Positions 9,258 to 18,717 are shown, counted from the stretch's first letter. The stretch: DNA of 64,000 nucleotides from Lactiplantibacillus pentosus (GCF_003641185.1 NZ_CP032757.1:3348001-3412000); one strand, 5' to 3'. Notes: generated by a model not told the origin, from the sequence alone. Translations and numbers: made by a program.

Positions 9258-10118
9258 TTAGAAGTTGACCTTATCAGGGTCGTTAGCAAGTCCAGCGACG
9301 CCGTGGAAGCCATCGATGACCTTCATATCTTCATCACTGATTTCAAAATCAAATAGTTCGGTGTTTTGTTGAATCCGATCAGCATGCACTGACTTTGGTA
9401 ATGGTAAGAAGTCGTGTTGTAATGACCACCGTAACACAACTTGAGCAACGCTCTTACCATACTTGTCAGCCAAATCCTTTAATTCAGGAATACTGAAGAT
9501 CTTACCAGTACCTAATGGACTGTAGGCTTCTGACAAAATGCCATGTTCGCGGTTGTAAGCCACGACTTCATCCTGCATGTCACTTGGGTTCAAGAAGATT
9601 TGGTTAACGGCAGGAACGACTTTGGCAGTCTTAAGCAGTGCATCTAAGTGCTTAGGACGGAAGTTAGAAACCCCAATTGCCCGGGCTTTCCGTGCCGTGT
9701 AAGCTTCTTCCATTGCACGCCAAGTGTCCGCGTTTAATTGTTCCCAATTGTCACACATTGCAGCTGGATTTGGCCAGTGAATCAAATATAAGTCCACGTA
9801 GTCTAACCCTAACTTTTCAAGCGACGTATCGAGTGCTTGCTTAGCGGCCTCATAGCCGTGGTCCGCATTCCATAACTTAGTCGTCACGAAGAGGTCTTCA
9901 CGGGCAACGCCGCTATCAGCGATTGCCTTGCCAACACTTTCCTCGTTGCCATAAGCCGCGGCCGTATCAATGTGCCGGTAGCCAGCCTTTAATGCGGCTA
10001 ATACGGAATCATAAGCGACCTGACCATCTGGTGTCTGCCAAGTTCCAAAACCAACGATTGGAATCTTAGTCCCATTGTTCAAGGTGTACGTATCGGTAAG
10101 TTTGGTCAATGCTGTCAT
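9258..10118 (-). CDS. Aldo/keto reductase
   Basis: NAD(P)H-dependent reductase of carbonyl compounds, soluble (beta/alpha)8 barrel of 286 aa. It has GFGTWQT near the N-terminus, the catalytic DTAAAYGNE (Asp and Tyr), the Lys in TTKLWN, and the active-site His in LIHWPNP. The C-terminal PLPKS binds the cofactor phosphate region. It resembles the 2,5-diketo-gluconate reductase branch of lactobacilli. The ATG at 10118 follows ATGGAGGC; a longer in-frame reading up to 10460 overlaps the thrE promoter and coding region and is rejected. Divergent from the exporter pair. Confidence 0.9.
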   Translation of the reverse strand: MTALTKLTDTYTLNNGTKIPIVGFGTWQTPDGQVAYDSVLAALKAGYRHIDTAAAYGNEESVGKAIADSGVAREDLFVTTKLWNADHGYEAAKQALDTSLEKLGLDYVDLYLIHWPNPAAMCDNWEQLNADTWRAMEEAYTARKARAIGVSNFRPKHLDALLKTAKVVPAVNQIFLNPSDMQDEVVAYNREHGILSEAYSPLGTGKIFSIPELKDLADKYGKSVAQVVLRWSLQHDFLPLPKSVHADRIQQNTELFDFEISDEDMKVIDGFHGVAGLANDPDKVNF

Positions 10119-10257
10119 CAAAAATGCCTCCATAATTTTATTTGCTGTTATAATTTTACCCATAATCAACCATTTCCGGCAAACATTCTGTTTCAAACTA
10201 ATGACGATACGCAAAATTCGTGAGAAAATATAAACATTCTGATGTGGGGGGATTTTG

Positions 10258-11010
10258 ATGCGCGATACGGCAGTTATGTTAAAAGCCACACTACTAGCTG
10301 GCGCCATTTTACTAGAAAATGGGGCTGAAATCAAACGAGTTGAAGATACGATGCAGCGGATCGCCACTAATGCCGGCCATCCGGATGCGCAGGTCTTCGT
10401 ATTATTAACCGGCATCACCGTTTCCTTGCCAGATGATGCGACGAGTGAAGTCCGTGCCATTCATAACCGGGGCATGGATCTCGAAAAAGTGGACCAGGTC
10501 AACACCCTATCTCGACAATTCGCTAATCATGAGATTGATTTAGCTGAATTTTTTGCGGCATTGGAACGCGTCAATCAAGCTGTACCGACCTTCCCATTCA
10601 GCTGGCTATGCCTGGCTGCCGTTGTCGTCAGCGTGCCGTTGATGGTGGCCTTCACCGGACAAACGGCCCCGGCCGACTTGATTACTTGCGGCTTGGCCGG
10701 ACTCGCGGGCTTTGCGGCCTTCTATTGGATCAATCGAGTGGGCTCGATTCGCTTCCTCAGTGAATTTGTCGGCGCGTTCATTATTGGCCTGATTACCTTA
10801 GTTGGCTTTTATCTCACTAACGGCCACTATCATCCGGATGCCATCATTATCGGCGCCGTGATGCCGCTAGTCCCGGGAGTCGCCATCACGAATGCCGTGC
10901 GCGACACAATGACGGGGAACTTACTGAGCGGCCCCGCCCGCGCTGTCGAAGCCGTCTTGTCGGCCTGCGCAATTGGAGTCGGCATCGCACTGACTTCATT
11001 TTTCTATTAA
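10258..11010 (+). CDS. ThrE-type threonine/serine exporter, N-terminal-domain subunit
   Basis: Membrane protein of the ThrE/DUF1212 family. The first about 120 residues are soluble and contain the conserved AILLENGAEIKRVEDTM; the rest forms about five membrane helices with VPGVAITNAVRD. In split systems this pairs with the shorter DUF3815 protein to make one exporter. The ATG at 10258 follows GGGGGGA; a TTG directly upstream is less likely. The partner gene starts 18 bp downstream. The substrate is inferred from the family as small hydroxy amino acids. Confidence 0.82.
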   Translation: MRDTAVMLKATLLAGAILLENGAEIKRVEDTMQRIATNAGHPDAQVFVLLTGITVSLPDDATSEVRAIHNRGMDLEKVDQVNTLSRQFANHEIDLAEFFAALERVNQAVPTFPFSWLCLAAVVVSVPLMVAFTGQTAPADLITCGLAGLAGFAAFYWINRVGSIRFLSEFVGAFIIGLITLVGFYLTNGHYHPDAIIIGAVMPLVPGVAITNAVRDTMTGNLLSGPARAVEAVLSACAIGVGIALTSFFY

Positions 11011-11028
11011 ACGACGAGGAGGCGTCTT

Positions 11029-11490
11029 ATGGCACACTGGCTTTTCACAACTGGATTGTTACAAATTATCTTAGCGTATCTCGCCACGGCCGGCTTTGGC
11101 GTGCTGCTCAACATTCCGCGGCGCGCCGTCAACCTCAGTGGTTGGGTCGGCGCTGCTGGCTGGTTCACGTATGAAGTACTCTATCATCTGCTGCCACTGG
11201 GCGTTGATGCCAAACTCGCCATCGGGAACCTCGTCGCAGCCATCGTGATTGGGGTCGCCAGCGGGATGGCTGCCCGCTATAAGCGAATGCCGATGATCAT
11301 CTTTAACATTCCTAGTCTGGTACCACTGGTTCCTGGTGGTCAGTCTTACCGGGTCGTCCGCAACCTCGTGACGGGCCATTCGGACTTAGCTTACCAGTAC
11401 TTCGTTCAAGTCGTCATTATCGCGGGCGTAATTGCGATCGGCTTTCTGGTCGCCGAATTCATCAACCGCCTGACCTTACATTTCGCTTAA
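11029..11490 (+). CDS. ThrE-type exporter, C-terminal-domain subunit (DUF3815)
   Basis: A 153-aa membrane protein with about five hydrophobic segments, the second half of the split ThrE exporter. It contains the family pattern FNIPSLVPLVPGGQSY. GAGGAGGC precedes the ATG, 18 bp after the N-terminal-domain gene, so translation of the two should be coordinated. A strong terminator follows. Confidence 0.82.
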   Translation: MAHWLFTTGLLQIILAYLATAGFGVLLNIPRRAVNLSGWVGAAGWFTYEVLYHLLPLGVDAKLAIGNLVAAIVIGVASGMAARYKRMPMIIFNIPSLVPLVPGGQSYRVVRNLVTGHSDLAYQYFVQVVIIAGVIAIGFLVAEFINRLTLHFA

Positions 11491-11513
11491 TTTTAAACTT
11501 AGATTTTACAGTA

Positions 11514-11550
11514 ATCGGACGAAACACCAGTTGGCGTTTCGTCCGATTTT
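11514..11550 (+). terminator. Terminator of the ThrE operon
   Basis: ATCGGACGAAAC and GTTTCGTCCGAT stem followed by TTT. Confidence 0.85.
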
Positions 11551-11921
11551 GTTGTGTCGAGAGACATGACTGTCATCAAATGATAGACACACTACTTGAT
11601 ACGCTTAATTGCGGGGTGTCATTTAGTTATGTATAAAAATTCCGTTAGTTACTAGTCGTAAAAAAGTGGCATGCCCTTACCAAGCACCGACATGGAATGT
11701 AAGTTAATCAGTCGAATTTAGCTGGAATTTTGGGATTACTAACTGGTCCCATTTACAATAATAATCGTATTAAGCCAATGCTTTTGGACGTAACAAAAAC
11801 ATTAAAATGTAAGCGCTTATAAATACATTCAAAAAATCACTCAGGAAGATAGACGCGCTGCCATGACGAACCTTCACAACATCGCACATCGCTAAAAATC
11901 CGTCCACGAGGAGGCCTCAAA
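11551..11921. other. Intergenic with one cre-like box
   Basis: No gene seen in these 370 bases. The only clear signal is the cre-like dyad at 11808-11821. Confidence 0.5.
11808..11821. promoter_or_regulatory. cre-like CcpA box
   Basis: TGTAAGCGCTTATA matches the cre consensus TGWAARCGYTWNCW at 13 of 14 positions and lies about 100 bp before the YxeA-like gene. CcpA control is inferred. Confidence 0.5.
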
Positions 11922-12269
11922 ATGAACCCTAAATCGTATCACTTTATCGAATGGTGCTTAGCCGCATTGCTAACCATGATGATTCTCATCAATATTGGTT
12001 GGGGGATTTTTCGCTACGGCGGGACTTACTACTACATGAAAATAACGCGTCCCACTGGCACTTATCCCATCACGCTCCCGGTCAACGTCTCAGCTACCGG
12101 GTACCAGTATCAAGGATTAGCAACTAATTCCAAGGGCGAAAAAAGAACGATTCGTTTCCAGACGGTCGCTGCAGACCCAGCACCGTTTAAACGCGGGCAA
12201 ATCGTCAGAATCACCTACAATCAAAGATATGGCGTCACCAACTATAAATTAGTGCACGCACGGCCTTAG
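11922..12269 (+). CDS. YxeA-like DUF1093 protein
   Basis: A 115-aa protein with one N-terminal membrane helix (residues 10-30) and an extracytoplasmic small beta domain. The pattern GGTYYYMKI, the GYQYQGLATNSKGEKRTI strand and the final KRGQIVRITYN...VTNYKLV match the YxeA/DUF1093 family (OB-like fold). No biochemical role is established. The start follows GAGGAGGCC. It stands alone behind a cre-like box. Confidence 0.7.
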   Translation: MNPKSYHFIEWCLAALLTMMILINIGWGIFRYGGTYYYMKITRPTGTYPITLPVNVSATGYQYQGLATNSKGEKRTIRFQTVAADPAPFKRGQIVRITYNQRYGVTNYKLVHARP

Positions 12270-12351
12270 TTTGGCATCATCTCAAATGATTAATCACAAT
12301 CGCAATCACAAATGGCGGGCGCGCTAATTTATGTAATCCCTCGCTAACACA

Positions 12352-12393
12352 AAAATATGAGCAGATGACGTTATATCAGTGTCATCTGCTCAT
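12352..12393 (-). terminator. Terminator of the mazE-like gene
   Basis: ATGAGCAGATGAC and GTCATCTGCTCAT form a perfect 13-bp stem; on the minus strand ATTTTTG follows. Confidence 0.75.
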
Positions 12394-12459
12394 AGTCATT
12401 TCAATTGATATTGATTGTCGTTTGTTATTTTTGAAGCATCTCAGGCCAATACTTGCGGC

Positions 12460-12726
12460 TTATAACCGCTCTTTTCCCACTGGATCGCCCCAATCATCTT
12501 CGACTTGATGAGAATTATCAAAATAGTCGTCTAAATCAAAGCCAGCAAAGCGTTGCATCAGCCTTGACGTTTCCGCTTGTGGCGAAATGACAATTTTACC
12601 ATCCGCTACAGAAACTTGAACTGGCGTATTAATTGGGTTAACGATTCCAATTTCTTTAAGGAGTGACTTTGGCAGTCGAATGCCCTGCGAGTTGCCTAAT
12701 TTGACAATTTTCGTGGATAATACCAT
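12460..12726 (-). CDS. Solitary MazE/AbrB-type antitoxin-like protein
   Basis: An 88-aa protein with a swapped-hairpin AbrB DNA-binding domain: TKIVKLGNSQGIRLPKSLL at the N-terminus and DGKIVISP closing it, then an acidic tail typical of MazE toxin-neutralising regions. The start at 12726 follows AGTGAGG. No mazF-like reading frame follows; the stop is followed after about 70 bases by a terminator. It may be an orphan antitoxin, or a free-standing AbrB-type regulator. Confidence 0.75.
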   Translation of the reverse strand: MVLSTKIVKLGNSQGIRLPKSLLKEIGIVNPINTPVQVSVADGKIVISPQAETSRLMQRFAGFDLDDYFDNSHQVEDDWGDPVGKERL

Positions 12727-13067
12727 TTCAATCAGCCTCACTTTCGATGACTATCTGCTTGCTATTTCGCGTTGTGCCCCATTTTTAATGACTACGGATT
12801 CTGCCTGCGAAAAAATCCTTTCACTGGCGGCCACCCGCGCATTCAGTATACACCCTCCTGTACGTGCGACGTGAAAAGATGTATTCGCTATCAGCTTGGG
12901 CAATCACTTCGCTTAAGTTGGCTGAAGCTAAAAAAGCCAGCGACTGTTTGAAACCAGTCACCGGCCTTCATTTATTCATAATAGGATGTCACTTCAAGCT
13001 GAGGCTTGCCGCGCTGGCTTCCATCAAGCAGAGGGACCAATCCGGGCTTGCGTTTGCTTGCAAAGCG
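12727..13067. other. Intergenic, complex hairpin behind uppP
   Basis: No gene seen. On the minus strand the uppP transcript meets an 85-base structured stretch (12928-13019) whose ends GAAGCCAGCG and CGCTGGCTT pair and are followed by TTTTTT. An inner GACTG/CAGTC hairpin can form just before the T-run, which probably makes it an elaborate terminator. Confidence 0.5.
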
Positions 13068-13895
13068 CTAGTGGATTAACGTGAAGTAGCCAATCACGAG
13101 CACCCCTAAGACGATTCGGTACCAGCCAAACGCCTTGAAGTCGTTTTTCTTGATATAATCCAACAAGAAGCGAATCGATAAGTAGGCAACGACGAAGGAA
13201 ACAATCACCCCAACGGCTAAGACGGCCCCTTGTAGACCAGCCAGTGAACCACCGTGGGCGAAGTATTTCACGAGCTTCAGTAGTGAGGCCCCAAACATGG
13301 TTGGAATCGCCATGAAGAACGAGAATTCAGTCGCCACGTAACGCGACGTTCCGATTAAAATCGCCCCTAAAATCGTTGCACCAGAACGCGATGTCCCAGG
13401 AATCAATGAAAGCAGTTGGAAACACCCGATGAACAGCGCCGTCGTATAAGGCAAGGTCTGGAGGTTCGCGAACCGTGGCGTTAACTGCTTGTTGTGGTTT
13501 TCAATCACAATGAATAGGATCCCATAAATAATCAACGTGGCGGAAACGACCGCCCAGTTCATCAGATGTTCATCCATCCAATCGTTCAGTGGTAGGCCGA
13601 CGATCACTGATGGAATCACGGCCAGTAAGACTTTGCTCCAGAGCACCCAAGTATCACGCTTTTCAGTTGTATTCTTGCGTGGTGACAACGGGTTGAGTTT
13701 GTGGAAATACAAGACAACGACCGCCATGATGGCCCCTAACTGAATCACGACGTTGAACATATCCGTAAACTGCGTGGATTGTTGCATCTTAATGAATTCG
13801 TCAACTAGGACTAAGTGTCCCGTTGAACTAATAGGTAAGAACTCGGTGATTCCTTCTACGATCCCCAATATTACCGCTTTAAAAATATCTAACAC
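13068..13895 (-). CDS. uppP: Undecaprenyl-diphosphatase UppP/BacA
   Basis: Recycles the cell-wall lipid carrier by dephosphorylating undecaprenyl pyrophosphate at the membrane, and can give bacitracin tolerance. The 275-aa polytopic protein has the family motifs [18 protein letters not shown] near the N-terminus (catalytic Glu, Ser, His) and PGTSRSGAT near residue 175 (catalytic Arg). The start is a GTG at 13895 with AAAGGAA upstream; the TTG at 13919 lacks a site. Single gene. Confidence 0.92.
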   Translation of the reverse strand: MLDIFKAVILGIVEGITEFLPISSTGHLVLVDEFIKMQQSTQFTDMFNVVIQLGAIMAVVVLYFHKLNPLSPRKNTTEKRDTWVLWSKVLLAVIPSVIVGLPLNDWMDEHLMNWAVVSATLIIYGILFIVIENHNKQLTPRFANLQTLPYTTALFIGCFQLLSLIPGTSRSGATILGAILIGTSRYVATEFSFFMAIPTMFGASLLKLVKYFAHGGSLAGLQGAVLAVGVIVSFVVAYLSIRFLLDYIKKNDFKAFGWYRIVLGVLVIGYFTLIH

Positions 13896-13945
13896 AATGG
13901 ATTCCTTTCTTGTTGGCAAGGCTCATCAATTGATTGCCCGCTGCA

Positions 13946-13972
13946 TAAAAAATTCCGACCATCCCCGATGGT
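13946..13972 (-). terminator. Terminator of the macro-domain operon
   Basis: On the minus strand CCAACCAT CGGGG ATGGTCGG followed by AATTTTTT. Confidence 0.75.
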
Positions 13973-14041
13973 TGGTATATCAACATTATAGCAAGCGTTC
14001 CCTCAAGATAGTAGCGTCCATGTGTAATTTTTTTGTAAAGG

Positions 14042-14548
14042 TCACCTCGACAGCGCTGCCAATGCCGTCTCAAAAGCGCTCTGAGTTTGGTCATCAAAAC
14101 AAACAATCGTAATAGTCGTGACAGACTGTGCAGTCGTTTGTAACGTTTTCAGTGCTAACGGCGCCGCTAATGAGAGTGGAAAATGATAAACGCCCGTGCT
14201 GATGGACGGAAACGCCACCGTATGGCAGCCATTTTCCGCCGCTAAATTCAAACTATTGCGATAACTATTCGCTAATAATCGCAACTCGTCACGCTGGCCA
14301 CCTTGCCAGACTGGCCCCGGTGTGTGAATGACGAATTTCGCTGGCAACCGAAAACCCGGGGTAATTTTGGCCTCACCAGTGTCACAACCGTGTAACGGCC
14401 GACACGCCGCTAGTAATTCCGGACCCGCTGCGCGATGAATCGCCCCATCGACCCCGCCACCACCGAGCAAGCTAGTATTAGCGGCGTTCACGATCGCATC
14501 AACCGCCATTTTCGTAATATCGCCGTGAATCACTTTAATTCCAGACAT
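14042..14548 (-). CDS. Macro-domain ADP-ribose-binding protein
   Basis: A 168-aa single macro domain of the MacroD/YmdB class, expected to hydrolyse O-acetyl-ADP-ribose or remove mono-ADP-ribose. Diagnostic are [24 protein letters not shown] (residues 20-40) and the phosphate loop [10 protein letters not shown]. It is the last gene of a DUF4870/TetR/macro operon; its ATG is one base after the TetR stop, which suggests coupled translation. No acyl-carrier or transferase partner is near. Confidence 0.88.
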   Translation of the reverse strand: MSGIKVIHGDITKMAVDAIVNAANTSLLGGGGVDGAIHRAAGPELLAACRPLHGCDTGEAKITPGFRLPAKFVIHTPGPVWQGGQRDELRLLANSYRNSLNLAAENGCHTVAFPSISTGVYHFPLSLAAPLALKTLQTTAQSVTTITIVCFDDQTQSAFETALAALSR

Positions 14549-14549
14549 T

Positions 14550-15122
14550 CTAATGCGCCCCCATAATCAAATTCACACTCGTCTGTGCCTGTTGCTTCAA
14601 CTGAGCCCCACCAACGGCTTGTTTAGCCAACAACTGTAACCCACTGCGAACTTGCATCAGACTCGCAGCCGCTTCAGCCACCGTGGTCGGTAACGTTTGC
14701 GCTTGTGGCGCCAATAAGCTGACGAATCGTGTCTGCAGGTTGGCATAAATCGTTTGTAATTGGGCGCTCAAGGCTGCGTCCTGTGTTCCCAGCTCAGCCA
14801 TCAAGTTGACCATCAAACAGCCCGCTGGCCACTGGTCACTTTGAAATGGCAGAAGGACACAAGCCGCAATCAGTGCAGGTAAAGGTGTTTGGCGCGCTCG
14901 TTCCCGTTCAATCAACCGGTCGAGTTGTTCGTCCAATGTGGCTTGGTAACAGACTAGACTCCGCCTTAACGCGACGCGCTTACTGTGGTATTGCCGATAA
15001 AATTGCGTGCGGGACAACCCGGCAGCCCCAATCAAATCGTCCACCGTCGTCTGTCCATAGCCCACTTGCCAAAATTGAATCATCATTGCCTGATCTGCTT
15101 CTGATGAACCGTTAACACCCAT
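14550..15122 (-). CDS. TetR/AcrR family regulator
   Basis: A 190-aa DNA-binding regulator. The N-terminal helix-turn-helix reads [24 protein letters not shown] (residues 26-50); the C-terminal part resembles the TetR_C ligand domain. The ATG at 15122 follows AGGGAGG; an earlier in-frame ATG at 15155 overlaps the preceding stop. Co-transcribed with a small membrane protein and a macro-domain gene, which are its likely targets. Confidence 0.82.
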   Translation of the reverse strand: MGVNGSSEADQAMMIQFWQVGYGQTTVDDLIGAAGLSRTQFYRQYHSKRVALRRSLVCYQATLDEQLDRLIERERARQTPLPALIAACVLLPFQSDQWPAGCLMVNLMAELGTQDAALSAQLQTIYANLQTRFVSLLAPQAQTLPTTVAEAAASLMQVRSGLQLLAKQAVGGAQLKQQAQTSVNLIMGAH

Positions 15123-15155
15123 GTGAAGACCTCCCTGAACTGCATTGTAACTCAC

Positions 15156-15479
15156 TTAGTCAGCGACTAAATATTGAATACCGCGAATAATTGACCACAA
15201 ATAGCTCGCGACGGCGACCAAGCCAAAGACCGCTAGTAACACGATGGCGAGCCAGCCACTGTTAGCCAAATTATCCATGTAAATTCCGCTCACACCGAGA
15301 ATGACCAGCATGGCGATGCCCAGAATCGTCGGCAGTAAGTGTAACCAGAACGCCCGCCCCGCGGCTCGATGGGCTTCCGGATTGGTACTCGTTAATAACC
15401 AGACAATTAATGGAAATAACACTGGTAAGAATAAAATACTTAAATAACTTAATGCATTGATTACGCGATTTTGGGTCAT
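15156..15479 (-). CDS. Small DUF4870-like membrane protein
   Basis: A 107-aa protein with three or four hydrophobic helices and the conserved NALSYLSILFLPVLFPLIVW and EAHRAAGRAFWLHL pattern of DUF4870/Tic20-like proteins. The function is unknown. GGGGGAGG precedes the ATG. First gene of the operon with TetR and the macro-domain protein. Confidence 0.7.
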   Translation of the reverse strand: MTQNRVINALSYLSILFLPVLFPLIVWLLTSTNPEAHRAAGRAFWLHLLPTILGIAMLVILGVSGIYMDNLANSGWLAIVLLAVFGLVAVASYLWSIIRGIQYLVAD

Positions 15480-15628
15480 AATAATGGCCTCCCCCTGTTT
15501 TTACCCCGAGTATAGCGGAAGCTGGAGACTTCGGCAAATAATAAACAAATTATAAAGATAGTTAGAACTCTGCCAAGGTTGGCGTTTGACCCGCCTCGAA
15601 TGATAGGGGTCTGCTATAATGATGATAC

Positions 15629-15692
15629 GTACTAATGACGACCTGATGCTTGTTGCACGTACAACCCGGGAGCGAACGGTTCACATTAGTAC
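15629..15692 (+). promoter_or_regulatory. Leader hairpin before the DUF1002 gene
   Basis: A -10-like TATAAT sits at 15615-15620. Just downstream GTACTAATG (15629) and its exact complement CATTAGTAC (15684) frame a 46-base loop that itself contains GTTG...CAAC. The transcript leader should fold here, 25 bases ahead of the ribosome binding site. Confidence 0.4.
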
Positions 15693-15726
15693 AAGGTGCA
15701 TTAGTTAAGATGCGGAGGAAAATAAA

Positions 15727-16695
15727 ATGACGAAACGAACAAGTTTCAAATTTAGATGGGTCGCCCTGGTTGCCACCCTGATATTCGGGATTGGTGGCTG
15801 GCGACTCCTTGCGCACGCTGACAGTAGCAGCGATGAACCAATCGTCACATTAGGTAGCAGCCTGACTAGTAGTCAGAAGACCGGTACCATCAACACCCTT
15901 ACGGCCAGCTTAAACGGCGCGGACTACCAGACATTGACCGTCAACGGTGACACGCTGGTTAAATATCTCAATCCAGCGGGCGAAAGCTTCACCAGTAGCT
16001 CAGGTGTCTGGTCGAGTGCCATGATTCAAAAGACGAGTTCTGGTTCCGGTATTAACGTTAAAATTCTCGACTATAACGGCAGTAATAACATTACAACCAT
16101 TACCGCCAATCAGTATAAAAATGCGGCCTTGACCGCTGGAATCACTGACGCTAATATCTACGTCACGTCTGCGACCCCAATCGACGGCTCAGGCGCCTTA
16201 GCTGGGGTATACGCCACTTATGCCAAGAGCGGTAATAGCTTGAACACCAAGCAAGTCACAGCCGCTCAAGACGAATTGAGCACCCTGAGTGGTATCACCC
16301 AAGCTAACAAAAATAAAGATGGTTATACCGACTCTCAACTCAATAATGCCATTGCGGGTGCCAAGAAAGAAATGGCCCAAAAAGGGAGTAGCGTGACCAA
16401 AAACGAAATTACGACCATCGTTAACCAACAAATTACCAATAATAACTTAACTAATGTCATTACAAATAACCAAAAAACTGAAATTATTAACTTGTTGGTC
16501 AAGATTCGTGATTCCGGTGCCCTAGATTCATCAAGTTTCAGGACCCAGGCCAATTCATTGATGAAAAACATTCAATCCAATGCCAAAAACGTCTTCAGTA
16601 AGCTCAACACTAAGGAAAACCAGAATTTACTGCAAAAAATCTGGACAGCCATCGTCAACTTCTTCAGTTCAATCTTCAAGTCGATCTTTGGCTAA
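15727..16695 (+). CDS. Secreted DUF1002 protein
   Basis: A 322-aa extracellular protein. The signal peptide (residues 1-32) has a Lys/Arg start, a hydrophobic core and an AHA-D cleavage region. The rest matches DUF1002: VTLGSSLTSSQK, LNGADYQTLTVNGDTLVKYL, and the central AALTAGITDANIYVTSATPIDGSGAL. Residues 200-300 are helical and rich in Asn, Gln and Lys. No anchor is seen. GCGGAGG precedes the ATG. The function of this family is not known. Confidence 0.8.
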   Translation: MTKRTSFKFRWVALVATLIFGIGGWRLLAHADSSSDEPIVTLGSSLTSSQKTGTINTLTASLNGADYQTLTVNGDTLVKYLNPAGESFTSSSGVWSSAMIQKTSSGSGINVKILDYNGSNNITTITANQYKNAALTAGITDANIYVTSATPIDGSGALAGVYATYAKSGNSLNTKQVTAAQDELSTLSGITQANKNKDGYTDSQLNNAIAGAKKEMAQKGSSVTKNEITTIVNQQITNNNLTNVITNNQKTEIINLLVKIRDSGALDSSSFRTQANSLMKNIQSNAKNVFSKLNTKENQNLLQKIWTAIVNFFSSIFKSIFG

Positions 16696-16728
16696 ATCAG
16701 GGACGCTTGGATAATAGCGATTCGCATA

Positions 16729-16772
16729 GTAGGTGGGATTCAAAATGATTTTGAACCCCACCTATTTTTTTG
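16729..16772 (+). terminator. Terminator of the DUF1002 gene
   Basis: TAGGTGGGaTTCAAAA and TTTTGAAcCCCACCTA stem followed by seven T. Confidence 0.9.
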
Positions 16773-16773
16773 T

Positions 16774-16990
16774 CATGAATCATGATAAAAGAGTGCCGGT
16801 TAGTGGATTCCTGTTCGTCAGCCGATGCGCGCCTTAGTCCGACTTCCGGGGCCGGCTGACAACGCTGGAACAGGGCGGACATCGATTTGAACTCACGCAG
16901 AAAACCACTGTCAGAGCTGATGTTGACGATTACCGGTAGTCGTTTATCAACGGCTAACTGAACCGGCCAACAGTTACCAAAGATGTACAT
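16774..16990 (+). repeat. Palindromic repeat element, copy A (partial)
   Basis: From CATGATAAAAGAGTGCCGGTTAG through GGGGCCGGCTGACAACGCTGG and on to GAACTCACGCAGAAA this stretch matches the reverse complement of the right arm of copy C (21.74-21.87 kb), with few differences by eye. The left arm is absent, so it cannot fold fully. No coding frame of note. Confidence 0.7.
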
Positions 16991-17099
16991 TTTGCAAGCG
17001 TTTTAAATGTACAATTGTAACCGTAAACACCCCATTTTCTAGTACAAACACGGATTATGCCTGATGGTCGCAGTTTATTGCTAAAAACTGCTCAGTAGA

Positions 17100-17142
17100 C
17101 AAAAATCGCTTCGAAAAGGCTAGCTTTCCGAAGCGATTTTGT
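17100..17142. terminator. Bidirectional terminator
   Basis: AAAATCGCTTCG and CGAAGCGATTTT around a 14-nt loop, A-run before and T-run after; it ends the MarR-type gene. Confidence 0.85.
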
Positions 17143-17160
17143 CATAAGTTGATTCAAGCG

Positions 17161-17659
17161 TTAGGCTTCTGCCCGTTTCAAATCAGCATACGTTGTCTTT
17201 TTAGTTTGCTTACTTGCATCTTCGTTAACGAATTTATCCATAAATTCTTCAACTAAGTTCAGCGTTTGATATTGCTTAGCTAAGCTAAAGCTTTGACGCC
17301 ATTCGCGGTTGCGTTGGATCAATTCAGTGAAGACTTCATGTTCAACACGGGCACCCTCTGGCGTTAACTTCAAAACTTTGTTACGGCGATCATGATCTTC
17401 AGCTTCTTGGTATTAAGTAGTCCTTACGTAATAAGCGACCAATTAACCGTGAAATAGCTGAACGCGTTACACCGTGACTTTCAGCGATGTCCATCAGGCG
17501 GATCTTGCCCTTAGCTTCAGCGATATCGTACAGAATGTAAAATTCATCTAACGTAATACCATGTTCCGTCGCTGGTTCCGCAAACATATCTGATAAGTTC
17601 TTGAAGCCATGTAAGTACATATGGCTAAAGCGATTAAAAAATTCCATATCTTCGTTCAT
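17161..17659 (-). pseudogene. MarR family regulator, frameshifted
   Basis: Residues 1-81 (frame ending at 17399) carry the winged helix: HGITLDEFYILYDIAEAKG, then RLMDIAESHGVTRSAISRLI. An extra base in the A-run at about 17411-17415 shifts the frame after RKDYL and causes a stop. In the neighbouring frame the protein continues YQEAEDHDRRNKVLKLTPEG, the usual MarR wing, and runs to 17161. Removing one base gives 165 residues, the normal MarR length. ATG at 17659 follows AGGGAG. Either decay or a homopolymer error; as read, only a truncated DNA-binding part would be made. Confidence 0.85.
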
Positions 17660-17814
17660 GTTTAAGTCTCCCTTTCACTAGTCGAATTATCATTAAATTC
17701 CCAATCATAATTCGCCCCATGCTTTTTTAATTAGTAAGCGTCGTTTATCATTTCCCCGCTTTAAAGTGTACTAGTATATTTTACGAAATACAAGCAATTT
17801 AGATTACTTTAATA

Positions 17815-18483
17815 TTAAATTTTTATTTCAGTACTTAAATCAATCGTTGCGTGTTTGTGCAGATAACTGACAAACTCTTGATAATAGGCATCAGTATTGT
17901 ACTTGGCGGTGCTTAAATAGATTTGGTCAATTTTCTCAGCATTCTCGCCTAATAGCAAGTAGAACGCTTGGTCGATATTCTCTGAAATCATGCCGACACT
18001 AGCTCTTAGAATCTTGCGCTTGAAAAAGACTGCCATCCCGCCAGATAACGCGAAGTTTAAGGCATATCTAATCATCGCCGCCTCGCCTTCCACCCCGATA
18101 GCTTCTAGCCAATCTAGGGTCACCAATACAAGCTCGGTCGTTAACTCCGGGCTTTCAAATATATCCTGAATGAAGTGTTCCATCGTCGGATTCTCATCAA
18201 GCAATCTCAGGACGAAACTCATTTGAATCATCGTCCGCTGATGCGCCGATAAAAAGGTCAATTGTTCATTACTATAGATGAACGCGCTAAGCGTCAACTC
18301 ATTCAGCATCGTACTCAACAAAACGATTTTCTTGGGGAAGTAATGCTGAAGCAGCGACTTACTAATATCGCATGCAATCGCAATATCCTTCATCTGTACG
18401 TTGGCGTAGCCCTGTTCTGCAAACAAGCGGAACGCCGTATTGACGATTTCCATTCGTCGCTGCGTGTTTCTTTTACGTGGCAC
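17815..18483 (-). CDS. TetR/AcrR family regulator
   Basis: A 222-aa regulator. The helix-turn-helix covers about residues 20-50 (QMKDIAIACDISKSLLQHYFPKK) followed by an all-helical ligand domain without recognisable specificity. The start is taken as the GTG at 18483, 7 bases after GGGAGG; ATG codons at 18507 and 18498 are alternatives without a site. It is divergent from pckA but separated by about 290 bases, so a link to pckA is not implied. Confidence 0.75.
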   Translation of the reverse strand: MPRKRNTQRRMEIVNTAFRLFAEQGYANVQMKDIAIACDISKSLLQHYFPKKIVLLSTMLNELTLSAFIYSNEQLTFLSAHQRTMIQMSFVLRLLDENPTMEHFIQDIFESPELTTELVLVTLDWLEAIGVEGEAAMIRYALNFALSGGMAVFFKRKILRASVGMISENIDQAFYLLLGENAEKIDQIYLSTAKYNTDAYYQEFVSYLHKHATIDLSTEIKI

Positions 18484-18703
18484 CGGTATGCCTCCCATCA
18501 CTGACATTTGAATTATTCTCTTTAAATAAACTATACTAATATAGCTTTAAACGCAAGTAAGATTGCTTCTAATTCATTAATAAATAACGCCATTAACTAT
18601 CTCAATAGTCCGTATAAACCGGCACCACCTTAATCACTATTTCACATACCGTCTAAAATCCATTAACTGCGTACGAATAGCAAAGCAGTATACATTTCGT
18701 TAA

Positions 18704-18717
18704 AGAAAGCGCTTTCC
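18704..18717. promoter_or_regulatory. cre box before pckA
   Basis: AGAAAGCGCTTTCC is a near-perfect cre dyad. It sits 17 bases before a TAAAAT -10 candidate (18734-18739), so CcpA bound here would overlap the promoter and repress pckA while glucose is present. Confidence 0.75.

Noticed and set aside
10119..10460. N-terminal extension of the aldo/keto reductase to 400 aa
   Set aside because: The added part overlaps the divergent thrE-type promoter and coding region and has no family match; the ATG at 10118 has a strong ribosome site.
12460..12726. MazEF toxin-antitoxin system
   Set aside because: Only the antitoxin-like gene is present; the sequence after its stop has no mazF frame and soon reaches a terminator.
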